This document shows positions 8,790 to 17,079 of a stretch of 64,000 nucleotides of DNA, piece by piece. How positions within the stretch are numbered: the first letter of the stretch is position 1; the number at the start of each line of letters is the position of its first letter. The position numbers were made by a program, and so were the translations under genes. Location of the stretch: positions 372,001 through 436,000 of the forward strand of contig CAZQSZ010000004.1 in NCBI GenBank assembly GCA_964596345.1. Reading direction: 5' to 3'. Under the pieces are notes generated by a model. That model ran no database searches. It worked only from the letters and a program-made list of their open reading frames with translations, and had not been told where the DNA came from. Source of the DNA: CADEDV01 sp964596345 (GTDB lineage: Bacteria; Bacteroidota; Bacteroidia; Chitinophagales; Chitinophagaceae).

Positions 8790-9161
8790 ATGGAAGAAGG
8801 TAAAAGACAGAAACAGATCGCCGGGCTGCTGAATGAAGAGATGAACCTCATTTTTCAGCGGCTGGGCCTGAATATGATTAATGGGGGGATGGTATCCATT
8901 TCCTCGGTGAAAGTGACCCCTGATCTGCTGGAAGCCCGGTTTTACCTGAGCTTTTTTCAGGTAACTGATGTACCGGCTGCCCTGCATAAAATCGAGGAAA
9001 AACACCACGAGATCAAAAAAGAACTGGCGGCCCGGGTACGGCACCAGCTGCGCAGCATCCCGGTACTGAAGTTCTTCCAGGATGATACGCTGGATCATGT
9101 GTTTAAAATGGAGGAAATTTTCAAAAAGATCAGTGACGATAAACCTCCGACAAAAGAATGA
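8790..9161 (+). CDS. rbfA: Ribosome-binding factor A
   Basis: A 123-residue KH-like protein required for late maturation of the 30S subunit (16S 5' end processing, cold adaptation). It shows the usual N-terminal helix (RQKQIAGLLNEEM), the central VSISSVKVTPDLLEARFYLSFF strands and the C-terminal RVRHQLRSIPVLKFFQDDTLDH. Length is normal. A TAATTTTA box (8759-8766) lies 23 bases upstream of the ATG. It is followed by the LolC/E-like permease gene after 55 bases. Confidence 0.93.
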   Translation: MEEGKRQKQIAGLLNEEMNLIFQRLGLNMINGGMVSISSVKVTPDLLEARFYLSFFQVTDVPAALHKIEEKHHEIKKELAARVRHQLRSIPVLKFFQDDTLDHVFKMEEIFKKISDDKPPTKE

Positions 9162-9216
9162 GGGCTTACCTGGAAACTATTGAACCAGTTAACTAATCAA
9201 CCAATTAATTCATCCC

Positions 9217-10473
9217 TTGCACTTCCTTTTTGCCTGGCGCTATTTCAAAGCAAAAAAAACCACCAATGCCATCAATATTATTGCATGGACAAGTGTTGCT
9301 GCAATAATTATTGGCACAACGGCACTGGTATTAGTGCTGAGTGTGTTCAATGGCTTTGAAGGCCTGGTAAAATCTTTGTATTCTTCTTTCTATACTGATC
9401 TCAAAGTGATACCGGTATCGGGGAAACTAATGAACGTATCATCAGGCCAACTGGAGCAGATCAAAGCCATCCCCGGCATCCGTAATTTTTCACTGGTGCT
9501 GGAAGAGAAAGCCTTTTTACAAACCCGGACAAGACAGTTTGGGGGTGAAGACGAAGAAAGGGAAAACCAGAAAGTGGTGCAATTAAAAGGAGTGGATAAA
9601 CAATACCGGTATGTAACCGGGGTGGCCGGTAATTTATTTAAAGGGGAGTTTGTATTAGGGGATAGTGAATCACCACAGATGATCATTGGTGCCGGTGTGG
9701 AACGGACATTGGATATAGATGCCGATAATCACCTGGACCCATTGGTGGTTTACCTGCCGAGAAAAGATGGAACCGAACAACTGGATCCGTTGCAATCCAT
9801 TTCTTCCAGCCAGGTCACGGTGAGTGGCGGTTTTATGGTGCAGCAGGATTTTGATAATACTTTTTGCATTACGAATATTGATTTCCTGCGAAATGCCCTC
9901 AAACTGAAAGAGGATCAGTATTCAGCGATTGAAATTGCTGTTACAGATCCGTCAACCGCAGACGATATTCAAAAGAAGGTAAAGAAGGTGCTGGGTGATA
10001 AGTATGCTGTACTGAATAAATACCAGCAAAATAAAAGCCTGTACGCTGTTATGAATATGGAACGCTGGGCTATTTATGGGGTGCTGAGTCTTATCCTTGT
10101 TGTTGCTGCTTTCACCATGATAGGAGCGTTGACAATGCTGGTGCTGGAAAAACAAAAAGATATCAGTGTGCTGCATGCATTGGGTGCTAACAGGAGTTTT
10201 ATTCAAAAAGTGTTTTTAAATGAAGGCATGTTACTGGCATTGATCGGTGGCGGCATCGGTATGCTGCTGGCATTGATCATTGCGGTGTTACAGATCAATT
10301 TTCATTTGATCCCGTTAACAGGGGGTTCTTTCCTGATCGATTATTTCCCGGTAAAACTGAGAATAGCAGATTTTCTGCTGGTAGGAGCTACTGTTTTTAT
10401 CATTGCCTTGCTGGCATCCTGGTTTCCTTCCCGGAAAGCGGCCCTGCAACAGTTCTCCTTAAAGAGTGAATGA
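9217..10473 (+). CDS. LolC/LolE-like ABC transporter permease (FtsX family)
   Basis: A 418-residue permease with an N-terminal membrane helix (residues ~20-45), a large periplasmic domain (~50-275) and three C-terminal helices in an FtsX-type domain with the usual DISVLHALGANRSFIQKVFLNEG segment. It resembles LolC/LolE, which extract lipoproteins from the inner membrane with a separate LolD ATPase; no LolD gene is adjacent. The start is TTG at 9217, the only plausible start before the conserved FAWRYFKAKK motif. The upstream gap holds the repeat word GTTAACTAATCAACC (9188-9202). Confidence 0.83.
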   Translation: MHFLFAWRYFKAKKTTNAINIIAWTSVAAIIIGTTALVLVLSVFNGFEGLVKSLYSSFYTDLKVIPVSGKLMNVSSGQLEQIKAIPGIRNFSLVLEEKAFLQTRTRQFGGEDEERENQKVVQLKGVDKQYRYVTGVAGNLFKGEFVLGDSESPQMIIGAGVERTLDIDADNHLDPLVVYLPRKDGTEQLDPLQSISSSQVTVSGGFMVQQDFDNTFCITNIDFLRNALKLKEDQYSAIEIAVTDPSTADDIQKKVKKVLGDKYAVLNKYQQNKSLYAVMNMERWAIYGVLSLILVVAAFTMIGALTMLVLEKQKDISVLHALGANRSFIQKVFLNEGMLLALIGGGIGMLLALIIAVLQINFHLIPLTGGSFLIDYFPVKLRIADFLLVGATVFIIALLASWFPSRKAALQQFSLKSE

Positions 10474-10493
10474 GGGAAGGGACATCCTGAAAT

Positions 10494-10522
10494 AAAAAAA
10501 GAAACCGGCGAAGGTTTCTTTT
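10494..10522. terminator. Bidirectional intrinsic terminator
   Basis: AAAAGAAACC (10497-10506) pairs with GGTTTCTTTT (10513-10522) around a 6-base loop. A-rich and T-rich flanks provide tails on both strands, between the convergent permease and transketolase genes. Confidence 0.8.
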
Positions 10523-10545
10523 ATGCAATTTTTCAAAAGTCAAAA

Positions 10546-11382
10546 TTAATAATCACCCAATGTTTCGGGCAATTGTGCCAATGCTTTAGCCAATTGTTCA
10601 TCGTTCGGTGCAATTCCATGCCATTCATGTGATCCTTCCATGAAGTCAATGCCTTTCCCCATTTCTGTTTTCATCAGGATTACGATGGGTTTGCCCTTTC
10701 CAATAAAGGTTTTGGCATGTTCCAGTGCCTTCACAACTTCATCCACATCATTTCCTTTTTCCAGGTGAATCACTTCCCAGCCAAATGCTGAAAACTTAGC
10801 TGCCAGGTCACCCAGTCCCATTACTTTTTTGGTAGGTCCGTCGATCTGTTGGCCATTCCAGTCAATGGTTGAGATCAGGTTATCAACTTTATGATGGGTT
10901 GCAAACATGGCCGCCTCCCAGATCTGTCCTTCCTGTAATTCTCCATCACCATGCAATGAATAAACGACAGTGGATTCTTTATTTAATTTTTTGGTCAGGG
11001 CCGCACCAATCGCAGCACTCATGCCCTGGCCCAGCGAACCGGAAGCTATTCTTACACCCGGCAAATGCTCATGGGTGGCGGGATGCCCCTGCAATCTTGT
11101 GTTTAGTTTCCTGAAAGTGGCCAGTTCTTTAGTATCAAAATAGCCTGAGCGGGCCAAAGTGGAATAGAAAAGGGGAGAAATATGTCCGTTGGATAGGAAA
11201 AATACGTCTTCGTTGATTGCGTCCATAGTAAAGGACGGGTTATGTTTCATCACTTTAAAGTACAGGGCGGTCAAAAAATCGGTACATCCTAAGGAGCCAC
11301 CCGGGTGACCGCTGCTTGAACCATGGACCATTCTTACAATATCCCTGCGGATTTGTGTAGCAATTGCACTTAATTCTGCCAT
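10546..11382 (-). CDS. Transketolase, N-terminal (TPP-binding) subunit
   Basis: A 278-residue protein equal to the N-terminal half of transketolase, which moves two-carbon units in the non-oxidative pentose phosphate pathway. Visible features are GHPGGSLG (residues ~25-32), GSLGQGMSAA, the TPP-binding GDG (145-147) followed by LQEGQIWEA, and D-W-N-G-Q. The chosen ATG (11382) gives the normal N-terminus MAELSAIATQIRRDIV; an upstream Met adds 33 non-homologous residues. The C-terminal subunit usually sits next to it in split systems, but here the gene ends at a terminator and no C-half occurs in the window. Confidence 0.9.
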   Translation of the reverse strand: MAELSAIATQIRRDIVRMVHGSSSGHPGGSLGCTDFLTALYFKVMKHNPSFTMDAINEDVFFLSNGHISPLFYSTLARSGYFDTKELATFRKLNTRLQGHPATHEHLPGVRIASGSLGQGMSAAIGAALTKKLNKESTVVYSLHGDGELQEGQIWEAAMFATHHKVDNLISTIDWNGQQIDGPTKKVMGLGDLAAKFSAFGWEVIHLEKGNDVDEVVKALEHAKTFIGKGKPIVILMKTEMGKGIDFMEGSHEWHGIAPNDEQLAKALAQLPETLGDY

Positions 11383-11616
11383 AACGACTATCTGTTTTTT
11401 AAACTTTTTCGATCTCTTCAGTTCAAAAGCCTCACCAGCGCTGCAAAAGTGCAATCTTTTTTGATACAAACTCCACCCCATATCATCATTCTGGCCACAA
11501 AAAATCGAATCTTACGGGTTTCATTAAAAAATAATACGTAAATGCACTAAAAACATGAAACACAATAGGAAAAACAAACCTGAACACATATTTTTGCCCA
11601 CGAAAACCTTACCTGC

Positions 11617-12753
11617 ATGCTTGATGTGCTTTTGACAGCTTCAGTTTCTTTCATCATTTCTTTCCTGGCTATCCCTGTAGTATTACAAATAGCGGAGCAA
11701 AAGAAATTATATGACATACCCGATGAAAGAAAGGTCCACACCCGCCCTGTTTCCTCCCTCGGAGGAGTGGGGATTTTTGGCGGCTTCTTACTGGCAGCCT
11801 TATTGTCTATCCAGGGTAACCAGAATCCCGAGTTTCAATATTTTTTTGCAGCAGCTTTAGTGATTTTTTTCCTGGGCCTGAAAGATGACCTGATGGTACT
11901 TTCTGCCAGCAAAAAATTTGTGGGACAGGTAATAGCTGCTTCTATCCTCATTCATCTTGGCGGTATCCGGCTGGATAGCATGCATGGATTGTTTGGATTT
12001 CAGCAGGTACCCGAAGCTTTTGGTCTTGCCTTATCTTATCTCACGATCATTGTAATCATCAATTCTTTTAACCTGATTGATGGCATTGACGGACTGGCTT
12101 CCAGCCTTGGTATTATCACCATGCTCATATTTGGTACTTATTTCTTTGCTGTTGATCAGCAGGCCTATGCTTTATTAGCTTTTTCAATGGGCGGCAGCCT
12201 GGTGGCATTCCTGATCTTTAATCATCACCCTGCAAAAATATTCATGGGAGATTCCGGTTCACTTATGATCGGGCTGGTGAATTCGATACTGGTTATAAAA
12301 TTCATTGCTGTGGCCGATTCACCTGCAACACTGATACCTGTGGATTCAGCTGTAGCTGTTGGTGTTTCTATTCTTATTGTCCCCTTGCTGGATACACTCA
12401 GGGTTTTTGCTATTCGTATCGTCAATGGCCGTTCACCGTTTACCCCCGACAGGAATCATATCCATCATTTGCTGTTAGACAGAGGCCTTGGCCATGCTGC
12501 AGTAACCTTCACCTGTGTAGGTATTAACCTGTTCTTTGTTGTGTTTGCTTACCTGGGCAGATCAATGGGGCCTACTTACCTGGTATTGGTGATGCTGATT
12601 CTATCTTATTCCGGTCTTGGCCTGTTGTATTATCGCAGAAAGCCACGCCGCAGAATGGTGATTGCCAAAAGCATGAATGGAACCACGGAACTGAAGACAA
12701 CCTCGAAAGTGGTAACACTCACCCACGAAGCATCCGTTGCAGATAAGAACTAG
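11617..12753 (+). CDS. WecA/TagO-like undecaprenyl-phosphate sugar-1-phosphate transferase
   Basis: A 378-residue polytopic membrane enzyme of glycosyltransferase family 4 (MraY/WecA/TagO). It transfers a sugar-1-phosphate, probably GlcNAc-1-P, from a UDP-sugar to undecaprenyl phosphate to begin a surface polysaccharide. Key motifs are KVHTRPVSSLGG near the N-terminus, FNLIDGIDGLASS with the catalytic Asp pair, IFMGDSGSLMIG and the cytosolic DRNHIHHLLLDRG His motif. About eleven membrane segments are expected. It is followed by a clear terminator. The sugar is inferred from the family. Confidence 0.88.
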   Translation: MLDVLLTASVSFIISFLAIPVVLQIAEQKKLYDIPDERKVHTRPVSSLGGVGIFGGFLLAALLSIQGNQNPEFQYFFAAALVIFFLGLKDDLMVLSASKKFVGQVIAASILIHLGGIRLDSMHGLFGFQQVPEAFGLALSYLTIIVIINSFNLIDGIDGLASSLGIITMLIFGTYFFAVDQQAYALLAFSMGGSLVAFLIFNHHPAKIFMGDSGSLMIGLVNSILVIKFIAVADSPATLIPVDSAVAVGVSILIVPLLDTLRVFAIRIVNGRSPFTPDRNHIHHLLLDRGLGHAAVTFTCVGINLFFVVFAYLGRSMGPTYLVLVMLILSYSGLGLLYYRRKPRRRMVIAKSMNGTTELKTTSKVVTLTHEASVADKN

Positions 12754-12772
12754 TTTTTATAAATAATTCTTT

Positions 12773-12813
12773 GCCGGAAGAAATAACACCTTAATTCTTC
12801 CGGCCTTTTTTTT
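12773..12813 (+). terminator. Intrinsic terminator after WecA-like gene
   Basis: GCCGGAAGAA (12773-12782) pairs perfectly with TTCTTCCGGC (12795-12804) around a 12-base loop, followed by C and eight T residues (12806-12813). Confidence 0.9.
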
Positions 12814-12829
12814 GATACCCGTCTTTTAT

Positions 12830-12837
12830 TAGCTTTG
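12830..12837 (+). promoter_or_regulatory. Candidate -7 promoter box of frr
   Basis: TAGCTTTG matches TAnnTTTG exactly, 43 bases before the frr ATG. It is followed directly by GTCCCGTCCCG (12839-12849), which closely matches the sequence after the scpA box at 15723. CCCGT (12841-12845) can pair with ACGGG (12857-12861) in the leader. A TTTG at 12811-12814 is only 15 bases upstream, shorter than usual for a -33 element. Confidence 0.6.
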
Positions 12838-12880
12838 CGTCCCGTCCCGCATACAAACGGGTTTTAAAACAATACATATT

Positions 12881-13444
12881 ATGGCAGAAGATATTCCTTC
12901 GATCATCACAACCGCAGATGATCATATGAACAAAGCGATCACTCACCTCGAAGCGGAATTGATCAAGATCAGGGCTGGCAAAGCCAACCCGCAGATGCTG
13001 GATGGTCTGGTGGTAGACTACTACGGGTCACCCATGCCCATTAACCAGGTAGCTAATATCAGTGTGATGGATGCCAGGACACTGAGTATCCAGCCCTGGG
13101 AAAAAAACATGCTGCAGCCAATTGAAAGATCTATTATTGCTGCGAACATTGGTGTAACACCGCAGAATGACGGAGCTCTTATCCGTCTTTTTCTGCCTCC
13201 TTTAACGGAGGAGCGAAGAAAGGAACTGGTAAAAAGATGCCAGGGAGAAGGCGAGCAGTCTAAAATTGCAATCCGGAATATCCGCCGGGATGCTATCGAG
13301 CATATCAAAAAATTACAAAAAAACGGGTTGAGTGAAGATGCAGCAAAAGATGCAGAAGCAGAAGTACAGCAGGTGACAGATAAATTTATTTCCCTGGTGG
13401 AAAAGCACCTGGCTTCAAAAGAAAAAGAGATAATGGCTGTATAA
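12881..13444 (+). CDS. frr: Ribosome recycling factor
   Basis: A 187-residue two-domain protein that, with EF-G, splits the post-termination ribosome. Conserved features are the N-terminal HLEAELIKIRAGKANPQMLDG, the YYGSPMPINQVANISVMDARTLSIQPWEK segment, and the C-terminal helix pair with PPLTEERRKELVKRC and AIRNIRRDA. Length and start are standard. It ends five bases from the convergent EamA transporter gene, with no separate terminator visible between them. Confidence 0.97.
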   Translation: MAEDIPSIITTADDHMNKAITHLEAELIKIRAGKANPQMLDGLVVDYYGSPMPINQVANISVMDARTLSIQPWEKNMLQPIERSIIAANIGVTPQNDGALIRLFLPPLTEERRKELVKRCQGEGEQSKIAIRNIRRDAIEHIKKLQKNGLSEDAAKDAEAEVQQVTDKFISLVEKHLASKEKEIMAV

Positions 13445-13449
13445 GAAAA

Positions 13450-14382
13450 TTATTCAGAAATAGCATTACCAGGCGTGGCAATAGCTGCGCCTGTTTTTTT
13501 ATCCGGCCTGTTGGCGAGATAAACACCGAGGAGGATAATGCCCAGGCAGATCACCTGCAACCAGGAAATAGGTTCATGATCAATATAGCCCCACAATAAA
13601 GCAATGAAAGGGATGCCATATGTCACCAGCGAGGCAAATAAACCTCCTGCCCTTTGCACCAGTATATAAAACAACAGCGTGGCAATGGCACTGCCAACAA
13701 TCCCCAGGCCGGCAGATGCCCATACAGCATTTTGAACAGCGGCGGATCTAAAATCAAGCTGCAAAAAATCCTGCTGCCAGAGTACAAGAGCGGTTGGGAT
13801 AACCATAAAGGCAAGAGATACCGTGGCAACATGAATTGGGTTCAATCCTTTTAACCGGTGACTGACCATATTCACATTGATGCCGTATAAAAAAGTTGCC
13901 AGCAGGATCAGTAATGTGTAATTAAGATTAGTGAAGCTGATGGTTTTTTGTCCCATTAATGCCGGTGCCAGCGTCAGTAATACCAATCCAAAGAACCCGG
14001 TGAGTACGCCAATGATCTTCTGGGCTTTGATGGTGTCCTTAAAAAATAAAATACCAATAACGACTACGCAGATCGGGGTCAGGGAATTGAGAATACCTCC
14101 CAGTGAACCATCGATTTTGGTCATGGCAATGGCAAATAAAAAAGCCGGCAATAAATTACCAAAGACGGCACTGAGTATAACTGTGCCCATCTTTTGTTTG
14201 GGGAGCTTCGAAAAATAAAAAAAAGCAAAAGGAACAAACACGATACCCGCAGAAAATATCCGCAGGGCAGCAATCTGCGGACCATTCAGCGAAAGGCTGC
14301 TGTCTTTCATCAGTTTGAAAGAACTGCCCCAGATGATACAGAGAATAATAAAAATTGTCCAGCAGATGAATTTATTGCTCAT
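13450..14382 (-). CDS. EamA/DMT-family transporter
   Basis: A 310-residue membrane protein with ten hydrophobic helices in two EamA repeats, typical of drug/metabolite transporters. The N-terminal repeat begins WTIFIILCIIWGSSFKLMKDS, and the second repeat begins near LNYTLLILLATFLYGINVNMVS. Substrate cannot be predicted. ATG 14382 (MSNKFICW) is preferred; upstream Met codons at 14403 and 14451 add unrelated residues. It is transcribed divergently from the PPK2 gene. Confidence 0.85.
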   Translation of the reverse strand: MSNKFICWTIFIILCIIWGSSFKLMKDSSLSLNGPQIAALRIFSAGIVFVPFAFFYFSKLPKQKMGTVILSAVFGNLLPAFLFAIAMTKIDGSLGGILNSLTPICVVVIGILFFKDTIKAQKIIGVLTGFFGLVLLTLAPALMGQKTISFTNLNYTLLILLATFLYGINVNMVSHRLKGLNPIHVATVSLAFMVIPTALVLWQQDFLQLDFRSAAVQNAVWASAGLGIVGSAIATLLFYILVQRAGGLFASLVTYGIPFIALLWGYIDHEPISWLQVICLGIILLGVYLANRPDKKTGAAIATPGNAISE

Positions 14383-14463
14383 AAAGAAGGGGGCAAAGGT
14401 CATGAAATGGACGGACACAACAGCAATTTTTTTATATTGCGGGACGATCAAATCAGCAAACCA

Positions 14464-15210
14464 ATGAGCAGTATTGAATTGAAGAAAATATCCACCCGGG
14501 CTCCAAAAGACTGGGACAAAGAAGAAACAAAAAAGAAGACCGCCAAAATACTGGAGGAGCTGGATGAATTGCAGAACCTGTTATTCGCAGAAAGCAAACA
14601 TTCTGTACTGGTAGTGATACAGGGAATGGATGGAAGTGGAAAAGACGGGTTGATCAGGAGTGTCTTGGGAAATATGAACCCCCAGGGAGTAACAGTAAGA
14701 TCTTATAAAGCCCCGACAGCGGAAGAATTATCCCATGATTTTCTCTGGCGTATTCATCAGCATGCACCCGGGAAAGGAATGATCCAGGTGTTTAACCGGT
14801 CACATTATGAAGATATACTGGTGACAAGGGTGCATAAATGGTGTGATGATACCACCGCTAAAAAAAGGATGAAAGCGATCAATGATTTTGAAGAACTGAT
14901 CCGGGAACATAACCATACACATATCCTTAAATTTTACCTGCATATTTCCCCGGAAGAGCAACAGGAACGCTTGCATGAAAGGCTGAAAGACCCGGCAAAA
15001 ATGTGGAAATACAATGAAAAGGATTTTGAAGAAGCCAAACTCTGGGACATCTACATGCAGATGTATGAAGAATGTTTTGAAAACTGCAACAAAGTGCCCT
15101 GGACCATTGTACCTGCAGACCAGAACTGGTACAAGGAATATATTGTCGCCAGCCAGTTACATGACCTGCTGCAAAGCCTGGAGATGCAGTTTCCGGGGCT
15201 CAAAAAATAG
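14464..15210 (+). CDS. Polyphosphate kinase 2 family protein
   Basis: A 248-residue PPK2 enzyme, which uses polyphosphate to phosphorylate nucleotides. Walker A is GMDGSGK (residues 54-60). The conserved FNRSHYEDILVTRVHKW block (~110-126) and the lid/arginine region (HLHERLKDPAKMWKYNEKDF) follow. The single-domain length fits class I or III; the preferred nucleotide (NDP or NMP) is not clear from sequence. ATG 14464 is chosen: the longer frame upstream overlaps the divergent EamA gene and adds about 90 residues that match nothing. Confidence 0.9.
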   Translation: MSSIELKKISTRAPKDWDKEETKKKTAKILEELDELQNLLFAESKHSVLVVIQGMDGSGKDGLIRSVLGNMNPQGVTVRSYKAPTAEELSHDFLWRIHQHAPGKGMIQVFNRSHYEDILVTRVHKWCDDTTAKKRMKAINDFEELIREHNHTHILKFYLHISPEEQQERLHERLKDPAKMWKYNEKDFEEAKLWDIYMQMYEECFENCNKVPWTIVPADQNWYKEYIVASQLHDLLQSLEMQFPGLKK

Positions 15211-15312
15211 CGGCAGGAGATACATTATTTAATATATTTATACAATAAACTTTTTTTGTTCACACTTGCTTCTGTTTGCTAACTTATTTTTTACCACTTA
15301 AAACCAATTTGT

Positions 15313-15684
15313 ATGGGAATGCTTAAAGAATTCAAGGACTTTGCCATGAAAGGCAACATAGTTGACCTGGCTGTGGCCGTCATTATCGGAGGTGCTTTTG
15401 GAAAAATAGTTACGGCATTAACGGATAGTATTATTATGCCCATTATTGCCCTTTTAATGGGAAAAGGAGGTATGTCAGATGTTACATTCTCTGTCGGGAG
15501 TACTGTATTCCCGGTTGGTATTTTCCTCCAGGCTGTCATTGACTTCATCCTGATCGCTATTGTTCTTTTCCTGATGATCAAAGCAATGAATTCGATGAAG
15601 AAGAAAGAAGAAGCAGCCGCTCCTGCTGCCCCGGCTGAAGACATTGTTCTTTTGCGGGAGATCAGGGATGCGCTGAAAAAATAA
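15313..15684 (+). CDS. mscL: Large-conductance mechanosensitive channel
   Basis: A 123-residue inner-membrane channel forming a pentamer that opens under hypo-osmotic stress. Conserved features are the N-terminal amphipathic helix MLKEFKDFAMKGNIVDLAVAVIIGGAFGKIV running into TM1, TM2 (FLQAVIDFILIAIVLFLMIKAMN) and the charged C-terminal helix. ATG 15313 is the first Met of the frame and gives the standard N-terminus. The sequence downstream can form the hairpin GGAAAAAG/CTTTTTCC (15687-15719) before the stronger one at 15731. Confidence 0.95.
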   Translation: MGMLKEFKDFAMKGNIVDLAVAVIIGGAFGKIVTALTDSIIMPIIALLMGKGGMSDVTFSVGSTVFPVGIFLQAVIDFILIAIVLFLMIKAMNSMKKKEEAAAPAAPAEDIVLLREIRDALKK

Positions 15685-15722
15685 CGTGGAAAAAGCCGGG
15701 CCTGCCCGAAGCCTTTTTCCCT

Positions 15723-15730
15723 TACTTTTG
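15723..15730 (+). promoter_or_regulatory. Candidate -7 promoter box of scpA
   Basis: TACTTTTG matches TAnnTTTG exactly, 65 bases before the scpA GTG. The next bases, AGTCCCGTTCCGG, closely match those after the frr box and form the left arm of the hairpin at 15731-15764. Promoter and terminator signals are therefore superimposed here. Confidence 0.5.
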
Positions 15731-15771
15731 AGTCCCGTTCCGGCTTTTAAACCGGTGCGGGACTTTCTTTT
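15731..15771 (+). terminator. Hairpin with T-tail between mscL and scpA
   Basis: AGTCCCG (15731-15737) pairs with CGGGACT (15758-15764), and inner CCGG (15740-15743) pairs with CCGG (15752-15755). TTCTTTT follows. It fits an intrinsic terminator for mscL, but because it begins one base after a -7 box it could also shape the scpA leader. Confidence 0.65.
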
Positions 15772-15794
15772 ACCAGCTAAATTTTGAGTGAGCA

Positions 15795-16583
15795 GTGAAT
15801 AATACCTCGTACCAGATCAAATTACCCCAGTTTGAGGGACCTTTTGACCTCTTGCTTTTCTTTATTGAAAGAGATGAACTGGATATTTATAATATTCCCA
15901 TTACTAATATCACCAATGATTTTCTCGATTATATCCATCAGCAGGAATCGTTGAATATTGAAATGTCCAGTGAGTTCATCCTGTTCATCTCCACCCTGAT
16001 GCGGATCAAAGCTAAAATGCTGCTGCCCCGTAAAGAACTGGATGCACAGGGTAATGAGATCGACCCAAGGGAAGAACTGGTTAATAAGATACTTGAATAC
16101 AAACGGTTCAAAGAAGCCTCTGCCCAGATGGCGGAAATGGAAGCCCTGCGGATGCTGATGGTGAAAAGAGGCAATATCCAGAAAGAGCTGGCTATGGTGG
16201 GTGAGGAAGCGGGTGATGGAACGGAGATACAGAATATTACCCTGTTCAAACTGATGAAGGCTTTCGAAAGGGCTATGCAGAAATACAGCGACCGGGTGAA
16301 TAAACCGGTACATACAGTGGTGCAGTACCATTATACCATGGAGACCAGCCGCCAGAGTATGCTGTCACTCGCCCAGGAACAAAAGACTGTATCCTTTGAG
16401 AAGATATTTGAAAAAGCAGATAACCGGGTGCATGCAATTTTTCTTTTCCTTTCTTTGCTGGAACTTGTGCAGCAGAAATTCCTGAAGATCATGATAGGGG
16501 AAGGGATGAATAATTTCATCATTGAATACAATGAGCCGGAGAACAGGCTGGCCGAATTAGAAGAAGAAAATCAACCACAATAA
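15795..16583 (+). CDS. scpA: Segregation and condensation protein A
   Basis: A 262-residue kleisin that bridges SMC heads with ScpB in chromosome condensation. The N-terminal domain carries YQIKLPQFEGPFDLLLFFIERDELDIYNIPI, the classic ScpA start, followed by a helical SMC-binding region and a C-terminal winged helix (KTVSFEKIFEKADNR, FLFLSLLELVQQKFLKI). The start is GTG at 15795. No scpB is adjacent. The OsmC gene follows after 22 bases and is probably cotranscribed. Confidence 0.93.
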   Translation: MNNTSYQIKLPQFEGPFDLLLFFIERDELDIYNIPITNITNDFLDYIHQQESLNIEMSSEFILFISTLMRIKAKMLLPRKELDAQGNEIDPREELVNKILEYKRFKEASAQMAEMEALRMLMVKRGNIQKELAMVGEEAGDGTEIQNITLFKLMKAFERAMQKYSDRVNKPVHTVVQYHYTMETSRQSMLSLAQEQKTVSFEKIFEKADNRVHAIFLFLSLLELVQQKFLKIMIGEGMNNFIIEYNEPENRLAELEEENQPQ

Positions 16584-16605
16584 CAACAACTAAAATACTT
16601 TAATT

Positions 16606-17016
16606 ATGAAACGTTACGCTACAGCAAACTGGAAAGGCACCGGCAAAGAAGGTACAGGCACTAATACCACGCAGTCAGGTGTATTAAAGGATACACAGTA
16701 TTCTTATAAAAGCCGTTTTGAAGAAGGCATCGGGACAAATCCTGAAGAACTGATCGCCGCTGCACATGCAGGCTGTTTTAGTATGAAACTGAGTTTTGTA
16801 CTGAATGCAGCAGGATTTACAGCTGATAATATCGATACAAAATGTACGATCACCCTGGATAGTGGTGCTATCACCGAAAGCCACCTGGAAGTAACAGCTT
16901 CTGTTCCCGGTATTGATGCGGCAAAATTTGCCGAGTGTGCTGCGGATGCAAAGGCCAACTGCCCGATCAGCAAATTGCTGAATACAAATATTACCATGGA
17001 AGCCAGCCTGGCATAA
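16606..17016 (+). CDS. OsmC-family peroxiredoxin
   Basis: A 136-residue OsmC/Ohr-fold protein that reduces organic hydroperoxides with a thiol pair. The peroxidatic C57 lies in AAHAGCFSM and the resolving C119 in KANCPISK, both in their normal places, and an Arg (KSRFEEG) precedes them as in the family active site. The sequence GTGTNTTQSG near the N-terminus is typical of the OsmC subgroup. It follows scpA closely and is ended by a strong terminator. Confidence 0.9.
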   Translation: MKRYATANWKGTGKEGTGTNTTQSGVLKDTQYSYKSRFEEGIGTNPEELIAAAHAGCFSMKLSFVLNAAGFTADNIDTKCTITLDSGAITESHLEVTASVPGIDAAKFAECAADAKANCPISKLLNTNITMEASLA

Positions 17017-17034
17017 ACTGCTTTCTTACATAGC

Positions 17035-17067
17035 AAAAGCCATCCGCCTTGGGCGGATGGCTTTTTT
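17035..17067. terminator. Bidirectional terminator between osmC-family and L,D-transpeptidase genes
   Basis: GCCATCCGCC (17039-17048) pairs with GGCGGATGGC (17052-17061) around TTG. AAAA before and TTTTTT after give tails on both strands. It lies between convergent genes. Confidence 0.92.
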
Positions 17068-17079
17068 GTTTTCATGGCT

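Noticed and set aside
15822..16331. 169-codon open frame antisense to scpA
   Set aside because: His/Gln/Phe-rich with no recognisable pattern, fully inside a confidently assigned gene.
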